A stretch of DNA of 64,000 bases. Origin: Wolbachia endosymbiont of Aedes albopictus. GTDB lineage: Bacteria; Pseudomonadota; Alphaproteobacteria; Rickettsiales; Anaplasmataceae. The DNA is taken from NCBI RefSeq assembly GCF_024804185.1, contig NZ_CP101657.1, positions 682,001 to 746,000 on the forward strand, written 5' to 3'. The stretch's first letter is position 1, and every line of letters begins with the position of its first letter. Below the pieces are notes generated by a model. That model searched no databases. It was not told the origin of the DNA and worked only from the letters and a program-made list of their open reading frames with translations. Below, piece after piece: positions 46,978-57,494 of the stretch. The position numbers and the translations under genes are program-made.

Positions 46978-47343
46978 TTAAGAATTCTCCGCTAGTTTAC
47001 CACTTACAGCTTCTACTAATTTGGCAAAATCATCCTTATAATTAACGGCCATCTCAGCAAGAATTTTTCTATTTAAATCAATGCCGGCAAGTGTAAGACC
47101 ATGCATAAACCTACCATAAGTAAGCCCATGCTCTCTTGCTGCTGCATTAATACGTATTATCCATAAGCTACGGAAATCACGTTTACGGGTTCTTCTGTCT
47201 CTGTAAGCATATTGCAGTGCTTTTTCAACTCTTTGTAATGCAATTCTATAACAGCTTTTTGCACGTCCTCTATAACCCTTTGCCAGTTTCAATATTTTTT
47301 TATGACGAGCATGAGTAGTAACTCCACGTTTTACCCGAGCCAT
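46978..47343 (-). CDS. rplT: Ribosomal protein L20
   Basis: A 121-aa basic protein: [35 protein letters not shown] (N-terminal extension) and the globular domain ending in LVEAVSGKL. It binds 23S rRNA early in assembly. It starts 21 bp after rpmI. infC is not upstream here, although rpmI-rplT often follows infC in bacteria. Confidence 0.97.
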   Translation of the reverse strand: MARVKRGVTTHARHKKILKLAKGYRGRAKSCYRIALQRVEKALQYAYRDRRTRKRDFRSLWIIRINAAAREHGLTYGRFMHGLTLAGIDLNRKILAEMAVNYKDDFAKLVEAVSGKLAENS

Positions 47344-47363
47344 TTTATTTTACCTCCATTTTG

Positions 47364-47570
47364 TTAAATACCATAAGGCATATAAAGCTTAACTATACGC
47401 GAGTCAGATTTACCAAGAATCGTTGTACCGCGCTGATTACGAATATTAGATTTACTTCTCTTTACCATGCCATGCCTTTTGCCCGACTGAGTAGAAATGA
47501 CTTTACCCTTAGCTGTAAGGTGAAAGCGCTTTTTAACAGAAGATTTGGTTTTTAATTTTATTCTCTTCAT
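47364..47570 (-). CDS. rpmI: Ribosomal protein L35
   Basis: A 68-aa basic protein ([31 protein letters not shown]...[17 protein letters not shown]), full family length. First gene of rpmI-rplT-fmt. Confidence 0.97.
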   Translation of the reverse strand: MKRIKLKTKSSVKKRFHLTAKGKVISTQSGKRHGMVKRSKSNIRNQRGTTILGKSDSRIVKLYMPYGI

Positions 47571-47668
47571 ATTCCAAATAAATTTACAAACACTACTATT
47601 GAGTTCTTTAATAGTAATTAAGCATTAGTATAAATAATTTTATTAAAGAATCAAATTAAAATTGTATA

Positions 47669-48124
47669 TTAAAGGAGTTTAAAAGTAATTACGCCCAATA
47701 TGTGTGTTATACCTTCTTTATTCCCAAGTGGCAACAATACTTGCCTCATTTTAACACTTTCACTTTCTTCCTCTTCATTGATTGGGCATTTACTCTCTAT
47801 TACAGTATCAAGTTTATCAATGACTGCATCTATTTTATATAGTCGCAAAAATGGTGCATCAATTGCATACTTATTATCAATGCGCATCTTTTTCTCAAAA
47901 CCATAGAATTCAACAGCCTTTTCTCCTGCATTTTCACAAATATAACCTTGATCCTTGACTTCAATGATAAAACAATGTTGCCATGACTCCATTATTTCTG
48001 CAGTGTCTATTTCGTGCCTTTCTGGCCAATCTCTGTCTGGTCCTTTTATGTCACTCCAGTGCTCAGTTACCACATTTGCTATTCTTTTTTCTTTGCCTAC
48101 ATAAATTTCCATTCCAATTTCCAC
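47669..48124 (-). CDS. PAS-like sensory domain protein (PAS_5 type)
   Basis: A 151-aa protein. Residues ~25-60 (DRDWPERHEIDTAEIMESWQHCFIIEV) and the C-terminal RQVLLPLGNKEGITHILGVITFKLL have the pattern of the alphaproteobacterial PAS_5 family, where a single PAS-like fold stands alone. No output domain is attached. Ligand and partner are unknown. The start could be ATG 48124 (MEIGMEIYV) or ATG 48112; the first gives the full reading. It is isolated from rpmI by ~100 bp and oriented the same way. Confidence 0.65.
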   Translation of the reverse strand: MEIGMEIYVGKEKRIANVVTEHWSDIKGPDRDWPERHEIDTAEIMESWQHCFIIEVKDQGYICENAGEKAVEFYGFEKKMRIDNKYAIDAPFLRLYKIDAVIDKLDTVIESKCPINEEEESESVKMRQVLLPLGNKEGITHILGVITFKLL

Positions 48125-48211
48125 ATATAAAACACAGATATGAGGTAAATTTATCGTGAATATATTGATTTTTTCTTACCACAAGGTGCATGTCACTAGA
48201 AGTTCTGAGAT

Positions 48212-48338
48212 CTATAGCTAAAGTGGCTTAGGTTTACCTACAATTTGAAAAATAACAAATTCGTCATTCCGCTACTCGTTAGCGGCTGAGATACCGCGGC
48301 GGTATGACGTAGGGAAACCTTTCTTGAGTTAGCTATAG
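48212..48338. repeat. 127-bp MITE-like element with ~30-bp terminal inverted repeats
   Basis: The left end CTATAGCTAA...AGGTTTACCTAC and right end GTAGGGAAACCT...TTAGCTATAG are imperfect inverted repeats. An R2 palindrome fills the middle (CCGCTACTCGTTAGCGG, GATACCGCGGCGGTATG). Partial copies are at 23500-23590 and 28655-28687. Confidence 0.75.
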
Positions 48339-48409
48339 AGAGTGGTGGTATTGTAATTGATTTTACTCTCATTGCAGCTTATTATACATAGATAATCTCA
48401 GTAAAAACG

Positions 48410-51010
48410 ATGAAGCTAAACGAAATTAGAGAAAGATTTATAAAATTTTTTGTAAGTAATGGCCATGAGCAGGTTTCTTCTTCTCCTTTGATTCCAGAAA
48501 ATGACCCAACGCTCATGTTCACAAATGCTGGTATGGTACAGTTCAAAAACATTTTTACCGGTGCACAAAAAACTGAAATGAAACGTGCTGTCTCAAGTCA
48601 AAAGTGTTTAAGAGCAGGCGGTAAGCACAACGATCTTGAAAATGTTGGCTATACAACTCGACATCACACATTTTTTGAAATGCTTGGGAATTTTAGTTTC
48701 GGTGATTACTTCAAAGAAACTGCGATAGAACTCGCGTGGAAATTTATTACTGAAGAATTGTCTCTCGATAAAAACAGATTATCCGTAACTGTTTACCACA
48801 CTGATGATGAGGCGTACGAGATTTGGCGTAAGATAAGTGGCTTTTCAAGTGATAAAATCATAAGAATTACAACGGATGATAACTTTTGGAGTATGGGAAG
48901 CACTGGTCCATGCGGTCCATGTTCTGAAATTTTTTATGACCATGGGAGTCCTAATTTACAAGACGACGATAGAATTGTTGAAATTTGGAATCTGGTATTC
49001 ATGGAGTTTAACAAAGATGAAGAAGGTAATTTACACAAATTGCCAAAAAAATGCATCGATACTGGAATGGGTCTTGAGAGAATAGCGGCTGTTATGCAAA
49101 ACGTCCATGATAACTATGATATTGATCTATTTTCTGCTTTGATAAATAAATCTCAAGAGTATTGTGGAAGAACAGAAAATAAAATAGCGCATAAGATCAT
49201 TGCAGATCATCTTCGCGCGGCTGCATTTCTCATCGCAGAAGGAGTGCTTCCTGGAAATGAGGGCAGGAATTACGTATTACGCAGATTAATTAGGAGAGCC
49301 ACGCGTTATATCCACCTGCTTGGATATAATGATTCTCTACTCCATCGCATTTTTCCGGCGCTGATAGATAGCACGAGTTCGGCTTATATGGGAGCTGAAT
49401 TAGTCAGAGCCAAAAGCTTAATAGAAACGACGTTAAAATCAGAGGAAGAAAACTTTAAAGACACTTTGATGAAAGGTATCAATCTCCTGGAGAAATTCAC
49501 TATAGACTTAAAATCGGGCGATACTTTGCCTGGAGAATCAGCATTTAAGCTATATGACACCTACGGATTTCCTTTGGATATTACACTTGATGTTTTAAAA
49601 GAGAAAAAAATAAATTTTGACCAGAAGGGTTTTGATAATGCAATGGGAGAACAAAAAGAGAGAGCACGTGCTAAATGGGCTGGATCTGGTGAAAAATCTG
49701 TTGAGCAAGTATGGTTTGATTTGATCGATAAATTTGGCAAAACAAAATTTGTTGGTTATGAGTTCAATGAAGTAAGTGATGCGAAAATACTAGCCATAAT
49801 TTCCCCTAAAAATGAAATAATTGATTCTGCAAAGGAAGGAGAGAAGATAACCATTATACTTGATAAAACACCTTTTTATGGCGAGTCAGGTGGACAGGTA
49901 GGAGATACTGGCAGTCTGATCAAACCTGGTAGAAGTATTATTATAGTCGAGAATACCAATAAGGTTAATGACCTGTATTTGCACAGATGCATAGTTAAAT
50001 CTGGCTCAATCTGTAAAAGTGACATAGTTACAGCAACCATTGACAAGGAAAGAAGGCAAATCTTAAGAAGAAATCATTCGGCTACGCATCTTCTGCACTT
50101 TGCATTGAGGAAAATCTTGGGTGATCATGTCACTCAAAAAGGTTCTCTAGTTGCACCAGATAGACTGAGATTCGACTTCAGCCATAACACTCAAGTGACT
50201 CAAGATCAGTTATTCTGGGTAGAGGATATGGTAAACTCTCTAATCAGAGAAAATCTTTCTGCATCTACAAAAATTCAAAGCATGAATCAGGCCATAGACG
50301 AAGGAGCCATGGCGTTGTTTGGTGAGAAATATGGTGATCAGGTTAGAGTTGTAAATATTGGAGATTCGAAAGAGCTATGTGGTGGCACGCACGTTGAACA
50401 TACTGGAGAAATCGGTTTATTTAAGATAGTAACAGAAAGTTCTGTTGCTTTTGGAGTGAGGAGAATTGAAGCTTTAACTGGTCAGGAAGCAATTAATTAT
50501 GTACGTGATAATGAAATTAACTTAAAAAAAGTTGCAGAATTCGTAAAAGCGCCAGTAAGTGAAATAACAAGCAGGTTAAGTGTTTTAAGTCAAGAACACA
50601 AAAAATCCGAAACCGAAATAAAAAACCTATATAAAAAACTTGTGAGTGCAGAGAATATAAAAAGCACTGAAATAAATGGAATAAATTTTATAAGCCACAC
50701 TTTCACTGACATTCCAGCAAATGTAATAAGAGAGTTTGCTTTGCAGCAACAAAAACCAAAAACGATAATAGCTTTCACGGCAACAGAAAAAGATAAAATA
50801 GTTTTGATTATTAAAGTAAGTAAAGACTTAATCAATAAGATTAGCGCAAAGGAACTAATATCAATAGCAGTTGAAAAAAACTGTGGTGGGAATGCTGAAC
50901 TTGCACAAACAGGCTGTGATAGCAATAAAATAGATGATGCCATTACAGCTATTTATAGCAAAATAACCGCTTCTAAGCACTCTACGTCATCCCGCCGCGG
51001 TATCTCTTAG
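48410..51010 (+). CDS. alaS: Alanyl-tRNA synthetase
   Basis: An 866-aa class IIc synthetase. Catalytic domain motifs ([38 protein letters not shown]), the editing domain zinc ligands ([24 protein letters not shown]) and the C-terminal C-Ala region are present. Length is close to the E. coli enzyme (~876). The final ~12 residues ([12 protein letters not shown]) and stop come from an R2 palindrome at the start of the repeat array, so the native C-terminus has been replaced or extended. The ATG at 48410 starts [10 protein letters not shown], the standard start. Confidence 0.97.
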   Translation: MKLNEIRERFIKFFVSNGHEQVSSSPLIPENDPTLMFTNAGMVQFKNIFTGAQKTEMKRAVSSQKCLRAGGKHNDLENVGYTTRHHTFFEMLGNFSFGDYFKETAIELAWKFITEELSLDKNRLSVTVYHTDDEAYEIWRKISGFSSDKIIRITTDDNFWSMGSTGPCGPCSEIFYDHGSPNLQDDDRIVEIWNLVFMEFNKDEEGNLHKLPKKCIDTGMGLERIAAVMQNVHDNYDIDLFSALINKSQEYCGRTENKIAHKIIADHLRAAAFLIAEGVLPGNEGRNYVLRRLIRRATRYIHLLGYNDSLLHRIFPALIDSTSSAYMGAELVRAKSLIETTLKSEEENFKDTLMKGINLLEKFTIDLKSGDTLPGESAFKLYDTYGFPLDITLDVLKEKKINFDQKGFDNAMGEQKERARAKWAGSGEKSVEQVWFDLIDKFGKTKFVGYEFNEVSDAKILAIISPKNEIIDSAKEGEKITIILDKTPFYGESGGQVGDTGSLIKPGRSIIIVENTNKVNDLYLHRCIVKSGSICKSDIVTATIDKERRQILRRNHSATHLLHFALRKILGDHVTQKGSLVAPDRLRFDFSHNTQVTQDQLFWVEDMVNSLIRENLSASTKIQSMNQAIDEGAMALFGEKYGDQVRVVNIGDSKELCGGTHVEHTGEIGLFKIVTESSVAFGVRRIEALTGQEAINYVRDNEINLKKVAEFVKAPVSEITSRLSVLSQEHKKSETEIKNLYKKLVSAENIKSTEINGINFISHTFTDIPANVIREFALQQQKPKTIIAFTATEKDKIVLIIKVSKDLINKISAKELISIAVEKNCGGNAELAQTGCDSNKIDDAITAIYSKITASKHSTSSRRGIS

Positions 51011-51530
51011 CCGCTAACAAGTAGCGGGATACTTAACCGTCATGCCGCGATTCATTCGCGGTATCTCCCAGCATAGATCCCGCTAACAAGTAGCGGGATG
51101 ACGAATTGCTTAACCGTCATACCGCCACGAACTATCATACCGCCGCGGTACCTCCCAGCATAGATCCCGCTAACAGGTAGCGGGATGACGAATTGCTTAA
51201 CCGTTATACCGTCACAAACCGTCATACCGCGATTCATTCGCGGTATCTCGCTAACATGTAGCGGGATGACAGCAGTCCTACATCATATCGTCACGGTATC
51301 TCTTGGCATAGATCCCGCTAACAGGTAGCGGGATGACGAATTGCTTAACCGTTATACCGCCGCGAACCGTCATACCGCGATTCATTCGTGGTATCTCTCA
51401 GCATAGATCCCGCTAACAAGTAGCGGGATGACAGCAATCCTACGTCATACCGTCACGGTATCTCATCCGCTAACACATAGCGGAATGACGAATTACTTAG
51501 AGCTTGTCAAGTAAGTTTTTTCGTTTAATC
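50983..51530. repeat. R2 palindromic repeat array at alaS end, with a lone end of the ~320-bp element
   Basis: Five to six units of ~100-150 bp alternating CCGCTAACAAGTAGCGGGATGACG with CCGCGATTCATTCGCGGTATCTC. The right edge (51500-51530) is CTTGTCAAGTAAGTTTTTTCGTTTAATCC, a lone terminus of the ~320-bp family. The remaining 51531-51765 holds an R1-like palindrome near 51547 and no clear gene. Confidence 0.85.
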
Positions 51531-51765
51531 CGTTTCTATAAATCCAGATTTCAGCGTTATGCGCTGGAATGACAACGTAAGGTAAATTTTTCAACATCCA
51601 AAAATTACAGAATTTAGTCTGTTTAATTAAGTGTGAACTGTTACACGAAAATTTTGTAAACAGATTAATATGCCCTGTTTTTGCTATTCATCTAAAAATG
51701 GAACCATAGAGTACGTTGATGAGCATAAGCAAATTTTAATGCAAAGATTACTATCAGAAAATAGA

Positions 51766-53238
51766 TTATGCAAAAGGTCTAATTATTCTGCCGCAATTTT
51801 GCTCTATCACACTTGCCACATTTAATATTCCAGCTTCGTCATAATAATTTCCAATCACTTGCAAGGCAAGTGGTAAACCCTCATTGGAAAGCCCAACAGG
51901 AACAGAAATAGCAGGTAATCCTGCAAGACTTGCTGGCACGGTAAACACATCATTGATGCACATAATTAGCGGATCTGGCTTTTCATTTAAGCCAAAAGCT
52001 TCTGTTGGAGCAGATGGTACAAGTATGTAATCTATTTTTTCAAACGCTTTTATAAAATCATTTCTGATTAATGCTCTAATGCACTGCGCTTTTTCATAAT
52101 ATTCATTATAATGACCTGAAGAAAGCGCATAAGCGCCAATTAAAATTCTTCTTTTCACCTCTTTGCCAAAACCTTCTGCTCTTGTTAGTGAATACATTTC
52201 TTCAAGGGTATCAGCATCAACCCTTAATCCATAACGCACACCATCGTAACGAGCAAGATTGGATGAAGTTTCAGCAGAACAGATTAAATAATACACCGGT
52301 ATTGCATATTTAGTATGTGGCAGAGTAATGTCAACAACTTCAGCGCCATTTTCTTTTAAATAGGAAGCAACTCTTTCCCAATTATGAACTATTTCCTCTG
52401 AAATTCCATCCATCCTATATTCTTTTGGTATACCAATACACTTACCCTTGACATTACCATTTATAAAGCTAGAAAATTTAGGCACTGGCTTTTCGCTCGA
52501 TGTTGAATCTTTTTTATCATAGCCACAAATTGCTTCCAGCATTAATGCTGAATCAGAGACAGAACGAGTAATGACTCCTGCTTGATCCAGAGAACTCGCA
52601 AATGCAATCATACCAAAACGCGAGCATCTTCCATAAGTTGGCTTTATTCCAACTACTCCACAATAAGCTGCTGGTTGGCGTACAGATCCACCGGTGTCGC
52701 TTCCTAACGCTCCAGCGCATAAAAATCCAGCAACCGATGCTGCAGATCCACCAGATGATCCACCAGGAACAACTTTTTCCCCATCACTTTTTCTAATCCA
52801 CACATTTTCAACAGGGCCAAAATAGCTGTTTGTGTTCGCAGAACCCATAGCAAATTCATCCATATTAAGCTTACCGAGCATGGCTGCTCCACTTTTTAAA
52901 AGCAAGTCAGACACTGTAGATTCGTAAGTCGGAACGAAATTTTCCAGCATTTTTGAGCATGCTGTTGTTTTTATTCCTTTTGTACAGAATAGATCTTTGA
53001 TGCCAACTGGTATACCCATGAGTGGCGAGATTAAATCATCCTTTTGCCTAGAGAAATGTTCATCTGCAGCTTTAGCAGCTTTCATTGCTATCTCTGGGGT
53101 TTTTGTTATAAATGCATTTAATTTCTCATTTTCAACCGCACTGATGTGCGCCTCCACGAGTTCAACAGCGGAAAAACTCCTTTTTTTGAGCCCGTCATGC
53201 ATTTGTGTAATACTTAACTTTTTTAGTTCATTCATCAA
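51766..53238 (-). CDS. gatA: Glutamyl/aspartyl-tRNA amidotransferase subunit A
   Basis: A 490-aa amidase-signature enzyme with the Ser-cis-Ser-Lys triad regions: GIKDLFCTKG (Lys), the GGSSGGSAA glycine-serine loop and the GSDTGGSVRQPAAYCG segment. With GatB and GatC it converts misacylated Glu-tRNA-Gln and Asp-tRNA-Asn; a tRNA-Asn gene lies 470 bp upstream. gatB and gatC are not in the window. The start is ATG 53238 (MMNELKKLS) or the next ATG. Confidence 0.96.
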   Translation of the reverse strand: MMNELKKLSITQMHDGLKKRSFSAVELVEAHISAVENEKLNAFITKTPEIAMKAAKAADEHFSRQKDDLISPLMGIPVGIKDLFCTKGIKTTACSKMLENFVPTYESTVSDLLLKSGAAMLGKLNMDEFAMGSANTNSYFGPVENVWIRKSDGEKVVPGGSSGGSAASVAGFLCAGALGSDTGGSVRQPAAYCGVVGIKPTYGRCSRFGMIAFASSLDQAGVITRSVSDSALMLEAICGYDKKDSTSSEKPVPKFSSFINGNVKGKCIGIPKEYRMDGISEEIVHNWERVASYLKENGAEVVDITLPHTKYAIPVYYLICSAETSSNLARYDGVRYGLRVDADTLEEMYSLTRAEGFGKEVKRRILIGAYALSSGHYNEYYEKAQCIRALIRNDFIKAFEKIDYILVPSAPTEAFGLNEKPDPLIMCINDVFTVPASLAGLPAISVPVGLSNEGLPLALQVIGNYYDEAGILNVASVIEQNCGRIIRPFA

Positions 53239-53324
53239 TATTTAATTTTTAGCAAGACGTTAATTATAACATGGCACGATAAAAAATCCATACATTTATA
53301 GTTACAGCTAGAAATATAGCTAAG

Positions 53325-53687
53325 AACCTGTACATAATTGATGCTTAGAGTGTAAAGAACGCAGATACTGCTGAAGAAAAAGGCTAGATGCTGGTAAAAA
53401 AATCTCAGGGCCATATCGCAGTTGATACTCAAGTTTTACCACATGCAATTTATGTAACAACTGCAGGAACAACTGGCTGCAGCAGTGCTGTGAGAATGGT
53501 CAACAATGCAAAAGAAAACCTTTCTGGAGTTAAAGATATACTGGTTGATGCAGGCTATACAGGAAGGAATTTTGCAATGCAAATAAAAGATATTATTGGT
53601 GCAACTGTTGAAGTAATAAAGCGAAGTGAATTTGAACAGGCTCTTACAAAGTATACAAAAAACGTTTACAATCAACGTTCAACGTGA
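53325..53687 (+). pseudogene. IS5-family transposase remnant
   Basis: Pieces of the DDE domain: IIDA-stop-SVKNADTAEEKG, a frameshift, DAGKKISG, then a 99-aa open stretch with HIAVDTQVLPHAIYV and DILVDAGYTGRNFA (second and surrounding Asp of the DDE triad). The N-terminus and C-terminus are missing. Full IS5 transposases are ~250-330 aa, so this is a fragment. It lies between gatA and tRNA-Asn. Confidence 0.85.
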
Positions 53688-53706
53688 TAAATTAAAGATG
53701 GTTTAT

Positions 53707-53778
53707 TCCTCGGTAGCTCAGTGGTAGAGCATTTGGCTGTTAACCAAATGGTCGCTGGTTCGAACCCGGCCCGGGGAG
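53707..53778 (+). tRNA. tRNA-Asn (GTT)
   Basis: 72 nt with acceptor TCCTCGG paired with CCGGGGA, anticodon GTT in the loop CTGTTAA, and T-arm GCTGGTTCGAACCCGGC. No CCA is encoded. Confidence 0.95.
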
Positions 53779-53811
53779 CTCTTCTCTATGAAATTCTAGT
53801 GTTAATCTTAT

Positions 53812-55308
53812 ATGGGCATTAAATCAATCGTTTTATGTATACTAGATGGCTGGGGAAATGGCGTAGAAAGCAGTAAATATAATGCTATTAGCAACGCAAA
53901 TCCACCCTGTTGGCAATATATTAGCTCTAATTATCCAAAATGCAGTTTATCCGCCTGTGGAGCTGATGTTGGGTTACCAGGTAGTCAAATAGGTAATTCA
54001 GAAGTTGGCCATATGAATATTGGCAGTGGTAGAGTAGTAATGCAAAGCCTTCAGCGCATTAATCAAGAGATTGGAACAATAGAAAACAATGTAAATCTAC
54101 AAAGTTTTATTAGTAATCTAAAAAGTAAGAACGGAGTATGCCATATAATGGGATTAGTGTCAGATGGCGGTGTTCATTCGCATCAAAAGCATATTTCGAC
54201 TTTAGCAAATAAAATATCACAGTATGGAATCAAAGTGGTGATACATGCATTTTTAGATGGCAGAGACACATTACCAAATTCAGGAAAAAAATGCATTCAA
54301 GAATTTATAAAGAGTATAAAGGGAAATGACATAAGAATTGCTACTGTTTCTGGGCGTTACTATGCTATGGATCGTGATAACAGGTGGGAGAGAACAATTG
54401 AAGCTTATGAGGCTATCGCATTTGCAAAGGCACCTCGTCATGATAATGCAGTATTGTTGATTGATGAAAATTATCAAAATAACATAACTGATGAGTTTGT
54501 CAGGCCTGCAGTAATAGGTGATTATCAAGGTATAAAACCAGAAGATGGAGTGCTGTTGGCTAACTTTCGTGCTGATCGAATGATACAATTAGCAAGTATT
54601 TTGCTTAGTGAAACAAACCATACTGAAATAGCAAAACTCTCTTCAATTTTAAGCATGATGAAATATAAAGAAGATCTCAAAATTCCTTATATTTTTCCTC
54701 CTATATCTTTTGCTAACACTTTAGGACAAACAATAGAAGACAATAAATTGCAACAATTACGCATCGCTGAAACCGAAAAATACGCTCATGTGACTTTCTT
54801 TTTCAATTGTGGAAAAGAAGAACCTTTCTCTGGTGAAGAAAGAATACTCATTCCCTCACCAAAAGTTCAAACTTATGATTTGCAGCCCGAAATGTCAGCC
54901 TTCAAGCTCACAGAAAAGCTTGTAGAAAAAATTCACTCCCAAAAATTCGCACTGATAGTTGTAAATTACGCTAATCCTGATATGGTAGGGCATACAGGTA
55001 ATATAAAAGCAGCCGAGAAAGCTGTGCTAGCTGTAGATGGTTGTCTTGCGAAAGTGCTGAGTGCTGTTAAAAAGTCAAGCAACACCGCATTAATTGTTAC
55101 TGCAGACCATGGTAATGTGGAATGTATGTTCGATAAAGAAAATAATACACCTCATACAGCACACACTCTAAATAAAGTGCCATTTATTGTGTCTTGCGAT
55201 AATCTAAAACTAAGAGACGGAAGGTTATCTGATATTGCCCCTACTATTTTACAGCTACTTAGAATTAAGAAACCTGATGAAATGACAGGTAGTTCGTTGA
55301 TTGTATAG
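53812..55308 (+). CDS. gpmI: 2,3-bisphosphoglycerate-independent phosphoglycerate mutase
   Basis: A 498-aa alkaline-phosphatase-fold enzyme. Metal/catalytic residues D12 (ILDGWGNG), S63 ([14 protein letters not shown]), the [11 protein letters not shown] segment, RADRM, and the C-terminal DMVGHTG and TADHGNVE motifs are present. It interconverts 3- and 2-phosphoglycerate. tRNA-Asn is 33 bp upstream. Confidence 0.97.
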   Translation: MGIKSIVLCILDGWGNGVESSKYNAISNANPPCWQYISSNYPKCSLSACGADVGLPGSQIGNSEVGHMNIGSGRVVMQSLQRINQEIGTIENNVNLQSFISNLKSKNGVCHIMGLVSDGGVHSHQKHISTLANKISQYGIKVVIHAFLDGRDTLPNSGKKCIQEFIKSIKGNDIRIATVSGRYYAMDRDNRWERTIEAYEAIAFAKAPRHDNAVLLIDENYQNNITDEFVRPAVIGDYQGIKPEDGVLLANFRADRMIQLASILLSETNHTEIAKLSSILSMMKYKEDLKIPYIFPPISFANTLGQTIEDNKLQQLRIAETEKYAHVTFFFNCGKEEPFSGEERILIPSPKVQTYDLQPEMSAFKLTEKLVEKIHSQKFALIVVNYANPDMVGHTGNIKAAEKAVLAVDGCLAKVLSAVKKSSNTALIVTADHGNVECMFDKENNTPHTAHTLNKVPFIVSCDNLKLRDGRLSDIAPTILQLLRIKKPDEMTGSSLIV

Positions 55309-55322
55309 TACACCTTATGCTA

Positions 55323-56117
55323 CTATAACTCTACTGTTGAGGGTTGGTTCTCATTAGGAAACAAAACACTGTGCATAGCAGATAGCATATCTATTTGCTG
55401 CTCTAAATGACCATGCTCTGCTTCCACATTAGAGTACCGAATATTGTTTTCTCCAGCATATACAGATAAAGAACCATCGTCTTCAACCGCTTTGTTGTTT
55501 TGCAATATTATATTAAAAACTCTCTTCTGTTTTAAAGCCTCAAACCAATCTTCAACTGTCGTGTAGAAAAACTCACCCGTTCCGCTTTCTGGACATACTT
55601 CTGAATAAATCTTCAGTACATCACGGGAAAGTGGTGGAGAAAAATAGCTTTTGAATGAGTAGCTGGGAGAGTTGTAGTTATTATGCAGAGCGATGACATG
55701 GTCTTGACCAGGAAGCAAGAAATCTAAAATTTTTTCTGCAAAATTTCTAACTGCTTTCAAAGCACCTTCTGAAAAATTGCCAAATTCTTTTAAACTAGCC
55801 TCTGCACCCACGTTGTCAAATATACGATTGGGATCGAATTCATACCGCTCACCATTTAAGTAAAATTCTACATTGCGTGGGGTACCATCACCATGGGTAA
55901 TGTACAGCATTCTTCCACCAAACTGCTGGATTATACGCTCGCCAGCTTCTTTTGAAGTTACTTCATTTTGATGCACATTGATAAAATTGATTCCACTTGT
56001 ATCGCTACTTTTAATAAAAAGCTTAACTGTGGTATCACCTAACGTTAGATCATATTCTTTAGTGTCGATGTTTGACATTTTACTGCTATCAATAATAAAA
56101 GTAAATAAATAGCCCAA
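55323..56117 (-). CDS. M14-like zinc hydrolase (carboxypeptidase/amidase-like), uncharacterised
   Basis: A 264-aa protein. Residues FINVHQNEVTSKEAG contain an HxxE pair (H49, E52) and VIALHNN gives H145, the H-x-x-E...H zinc-ligand pattern of M14 carboxypeptidases and related amidases. A later SNVEAEHGHLEQQ may supply the catalytic Glu. FDPNRIF and the glycine-rich GGRMLYITH segment are further likely conserved points. I do not know a named function. The start is ATG 56117 or ATG 56078 (MSNIDTKEYD); the second lacks the hydrophobic first 13 residues. It is next to fabD on the same strand, 14 bp apart. Confidence 0.7.
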   Translation of the reverse strand: MGYLFTFIIDSSKMSNIDTKEYDLTLGDTTVKLFIKSSDTSGINFINVHQNEVTSKEAGERIIQQFGGRMLYITHGDGTPRNVEFYLNGERYEFDPNRIFDNVGAEASLKEFGNFSEGALKAVRNFAEKILDFLLPGQDHVIALHNNYNSPSYSFKSYFSPPLSRDVLKIYSEVCPESGTGEFFYTTVEDWFEALKQKRVFNIILQNNKAVEDDGSLSVYAGENNIRYSNVEAEHGHLEQQIDMLSAMHSVLFPNENQPSTVEL

Positions 56118-56131
56118 TTTTTACTTTAATG

Positions 56132-57115
56132 CTAGCTATACGCTTTTACTTTTAAATTCTTTGCTGTCAATATTAATGATTCATTAAAGAAGCCTTCAAT
56201 ATCACCAATATTACCTATATTTTTTGTACTGATAGATTGGTCAATTCTTTTAACTAGATTAGATAAAACTTTATTAGGGCCAATTTCAACAAATTTGTTA
56301 ATGCCACGGCTTGCCATATACAAAACCATTTCTCTCCATTTCACTCTGCTTATGACTTGTTTAGCAAGTAAAGCTTTTATAACTTTGGGATCATTCTCCT
56401 CTTTAGCTGTAACATTTGATATCAAAGGAACTATAGGACGGGTTATTTTAATACCCTCCAAAAATTGCAAAACTTTTTCATCAGCAGGTTTCATAAGAGA
56501 TGAGTGAAAAGGTCCACTAACCTGTAACTTAACTAATCTCTTGATGTTCAAGTTCTTGAGCAAATCGGGTAATATTTCAAGAACCTCTCTAGTGCCACTT
56601 ATAACTATTTGCCCACCACCGTTATCATTTGCAATTTCACAAACTCTATCAATCTGGACTGATTTTAAAACATCTTCCACTTCGTTTAGCTCCGCTCCAA
56701 GCAATGCAACCATTCCCCCTTCACATTTCAAAGAAGCTTCATGCATTGCTTCGCTGCGAATTTTCAGCAGCTTGATTGCAGACTCAAGAGTCAATGCCCC
56801 TGCAGCACATAGCGCTGTATATTCACCGACTGAATGCCCACAAACATATTTAATTCCATAATTAGAAAAAAGAGATTCACCAAACACATGCTCGGTAACA
56901 CGTAGCGTCGCGATTGACACTGCCATTATAGCTGGCTGAGCGTTTTCTGTAATGGTTAATTCTTCAATAGGACCGTTGAAGATTAAATGAGACAGCTTTC
57001 TACCCAATATGCTATCCACTTCATTAAATACTTGTCTTGCAACGGAAAACTCACTATATAAGCTCTTTCCCATTCCTACAAACTGAGAGCCCTGACCAGG
57101 GAAAGCAAAAATCAT
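56132..57115 (-). CDS. fabD: Malonyl-CoA:acyl carrier protein transacylase
   Basis: A 327-aa enzyme with FAFPGQGSQFVGMG, the catalytic serine in GHSVGEYTA (S95), the arginine segment near residue 120 and the histidine in VSGPFHSSLM. It loads malonyl groups on ACP for fatty-acid synthesis. It precedes the M14-like gene. The ATG at 57115 gives the usual start. Confidence 0.96.
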   Translation of the reverse strand: MIFAFPGQGSQFVGMGKSLYSEFSVARQVFNEVDSILGRKLSHLIFNGPIEELTITENAQPAIMAVSIATLRVTEHVFGESLFSNYGIKYVCGHSVGEYTALCAAGALTLESAIKLLKIRSEAMHEASLKCEGGMVALLGAELNEVEDVLKSVQIDRVCEIANDNGGGQIVISGTREVLEILPDLLKNLNIKRLVKLQVSGPFHSSLMKPADEKVLQFLEGIKITRPIVPLISNVTAKEENDPKVIKALLAKQVISRVKWREMVLYMASRGINKFVEIGPNKVLSNLVKRIDQSISTKNIGNIGDIEGFFNESLILTAKNLKVKAYS

Positions 57116-57185
57116 GATAACTATTATCTATTCCTTATTAAGTATAACATTTTATTTATTTTTTGTCAATATTTTAGAATAATGA

Positions 57186-57214
57186 TTGACTTAGTGAATT
57201 AAGTTCACTAGAAT
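57186..57214 (+). promoter_or_regulatory. Promoter of rpmE-nadK with palindrome in the spacer
   Basis: TTGACT at 57186-57191, a 17-bp spacer, and TAGAAT at 57209-57214. The spacer and edges contain AGTGAA-N5-TTCACT, a possible operator. Confidence 0.6.
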
Positions 57215-57243
57215 ATTAACTGACTAAAAGTTTATAAGCAACA

Positions 57244-57456
57244 ATGGCAGAAATTGATTATCATAAGGTTACTATAGTCATGACAGATGGTCAAGAGTTT
57301 GAAACTCGTTCCACTTATGGAAAGGAAGGTGATAAGATAAAACTTGATAGAGATCCTCTAACTCATCCTGCATGGACTGGAAGTTTGGCAAGTGGATCAA
57401 CAAATAAAACTAGCAAATTAGCTAAGTTTAACGATAAATATGGAAGCATTTTCTAA
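57244..57456 (+). CDS. rpmE: Ribosomal protein L31
   Basis: A 70-aa protein (YHKVTIVMTDGQEFETRSTYG...HPAWTGS...SKLAKFNDKYG). It matches alphaproteobacterial L31. It has no CxxC zinc ligands, the zinc-free (C-minus) type. Confidence 0.94.
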   Translation: MAEIDYHKVTIVMTDGQEFETRSTYGKEGDKIKLDRDPLTHPAWTGSLASGSTNKTSKLAKFNDKYGSIF

Positions 57457-57494
57457 CTTTCCTCCTCTTTAAGTTTTAGAGAGTTTACTAAAGC

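Noticed and set aside
51052-51237. 61-aa frame in the R2 array with repeated peptide units
   Set aside because: Made wholly of palindromic repeat translation; the internal peptide repeats reflect the DNA array.
51670-51825. 51-aa plus-strand frame at the gatA 3' end
   Set aside because: No family recognised and it overlaps the convergent gatA coding end by ~60 bp; possibly a gene fragment but not supportable.
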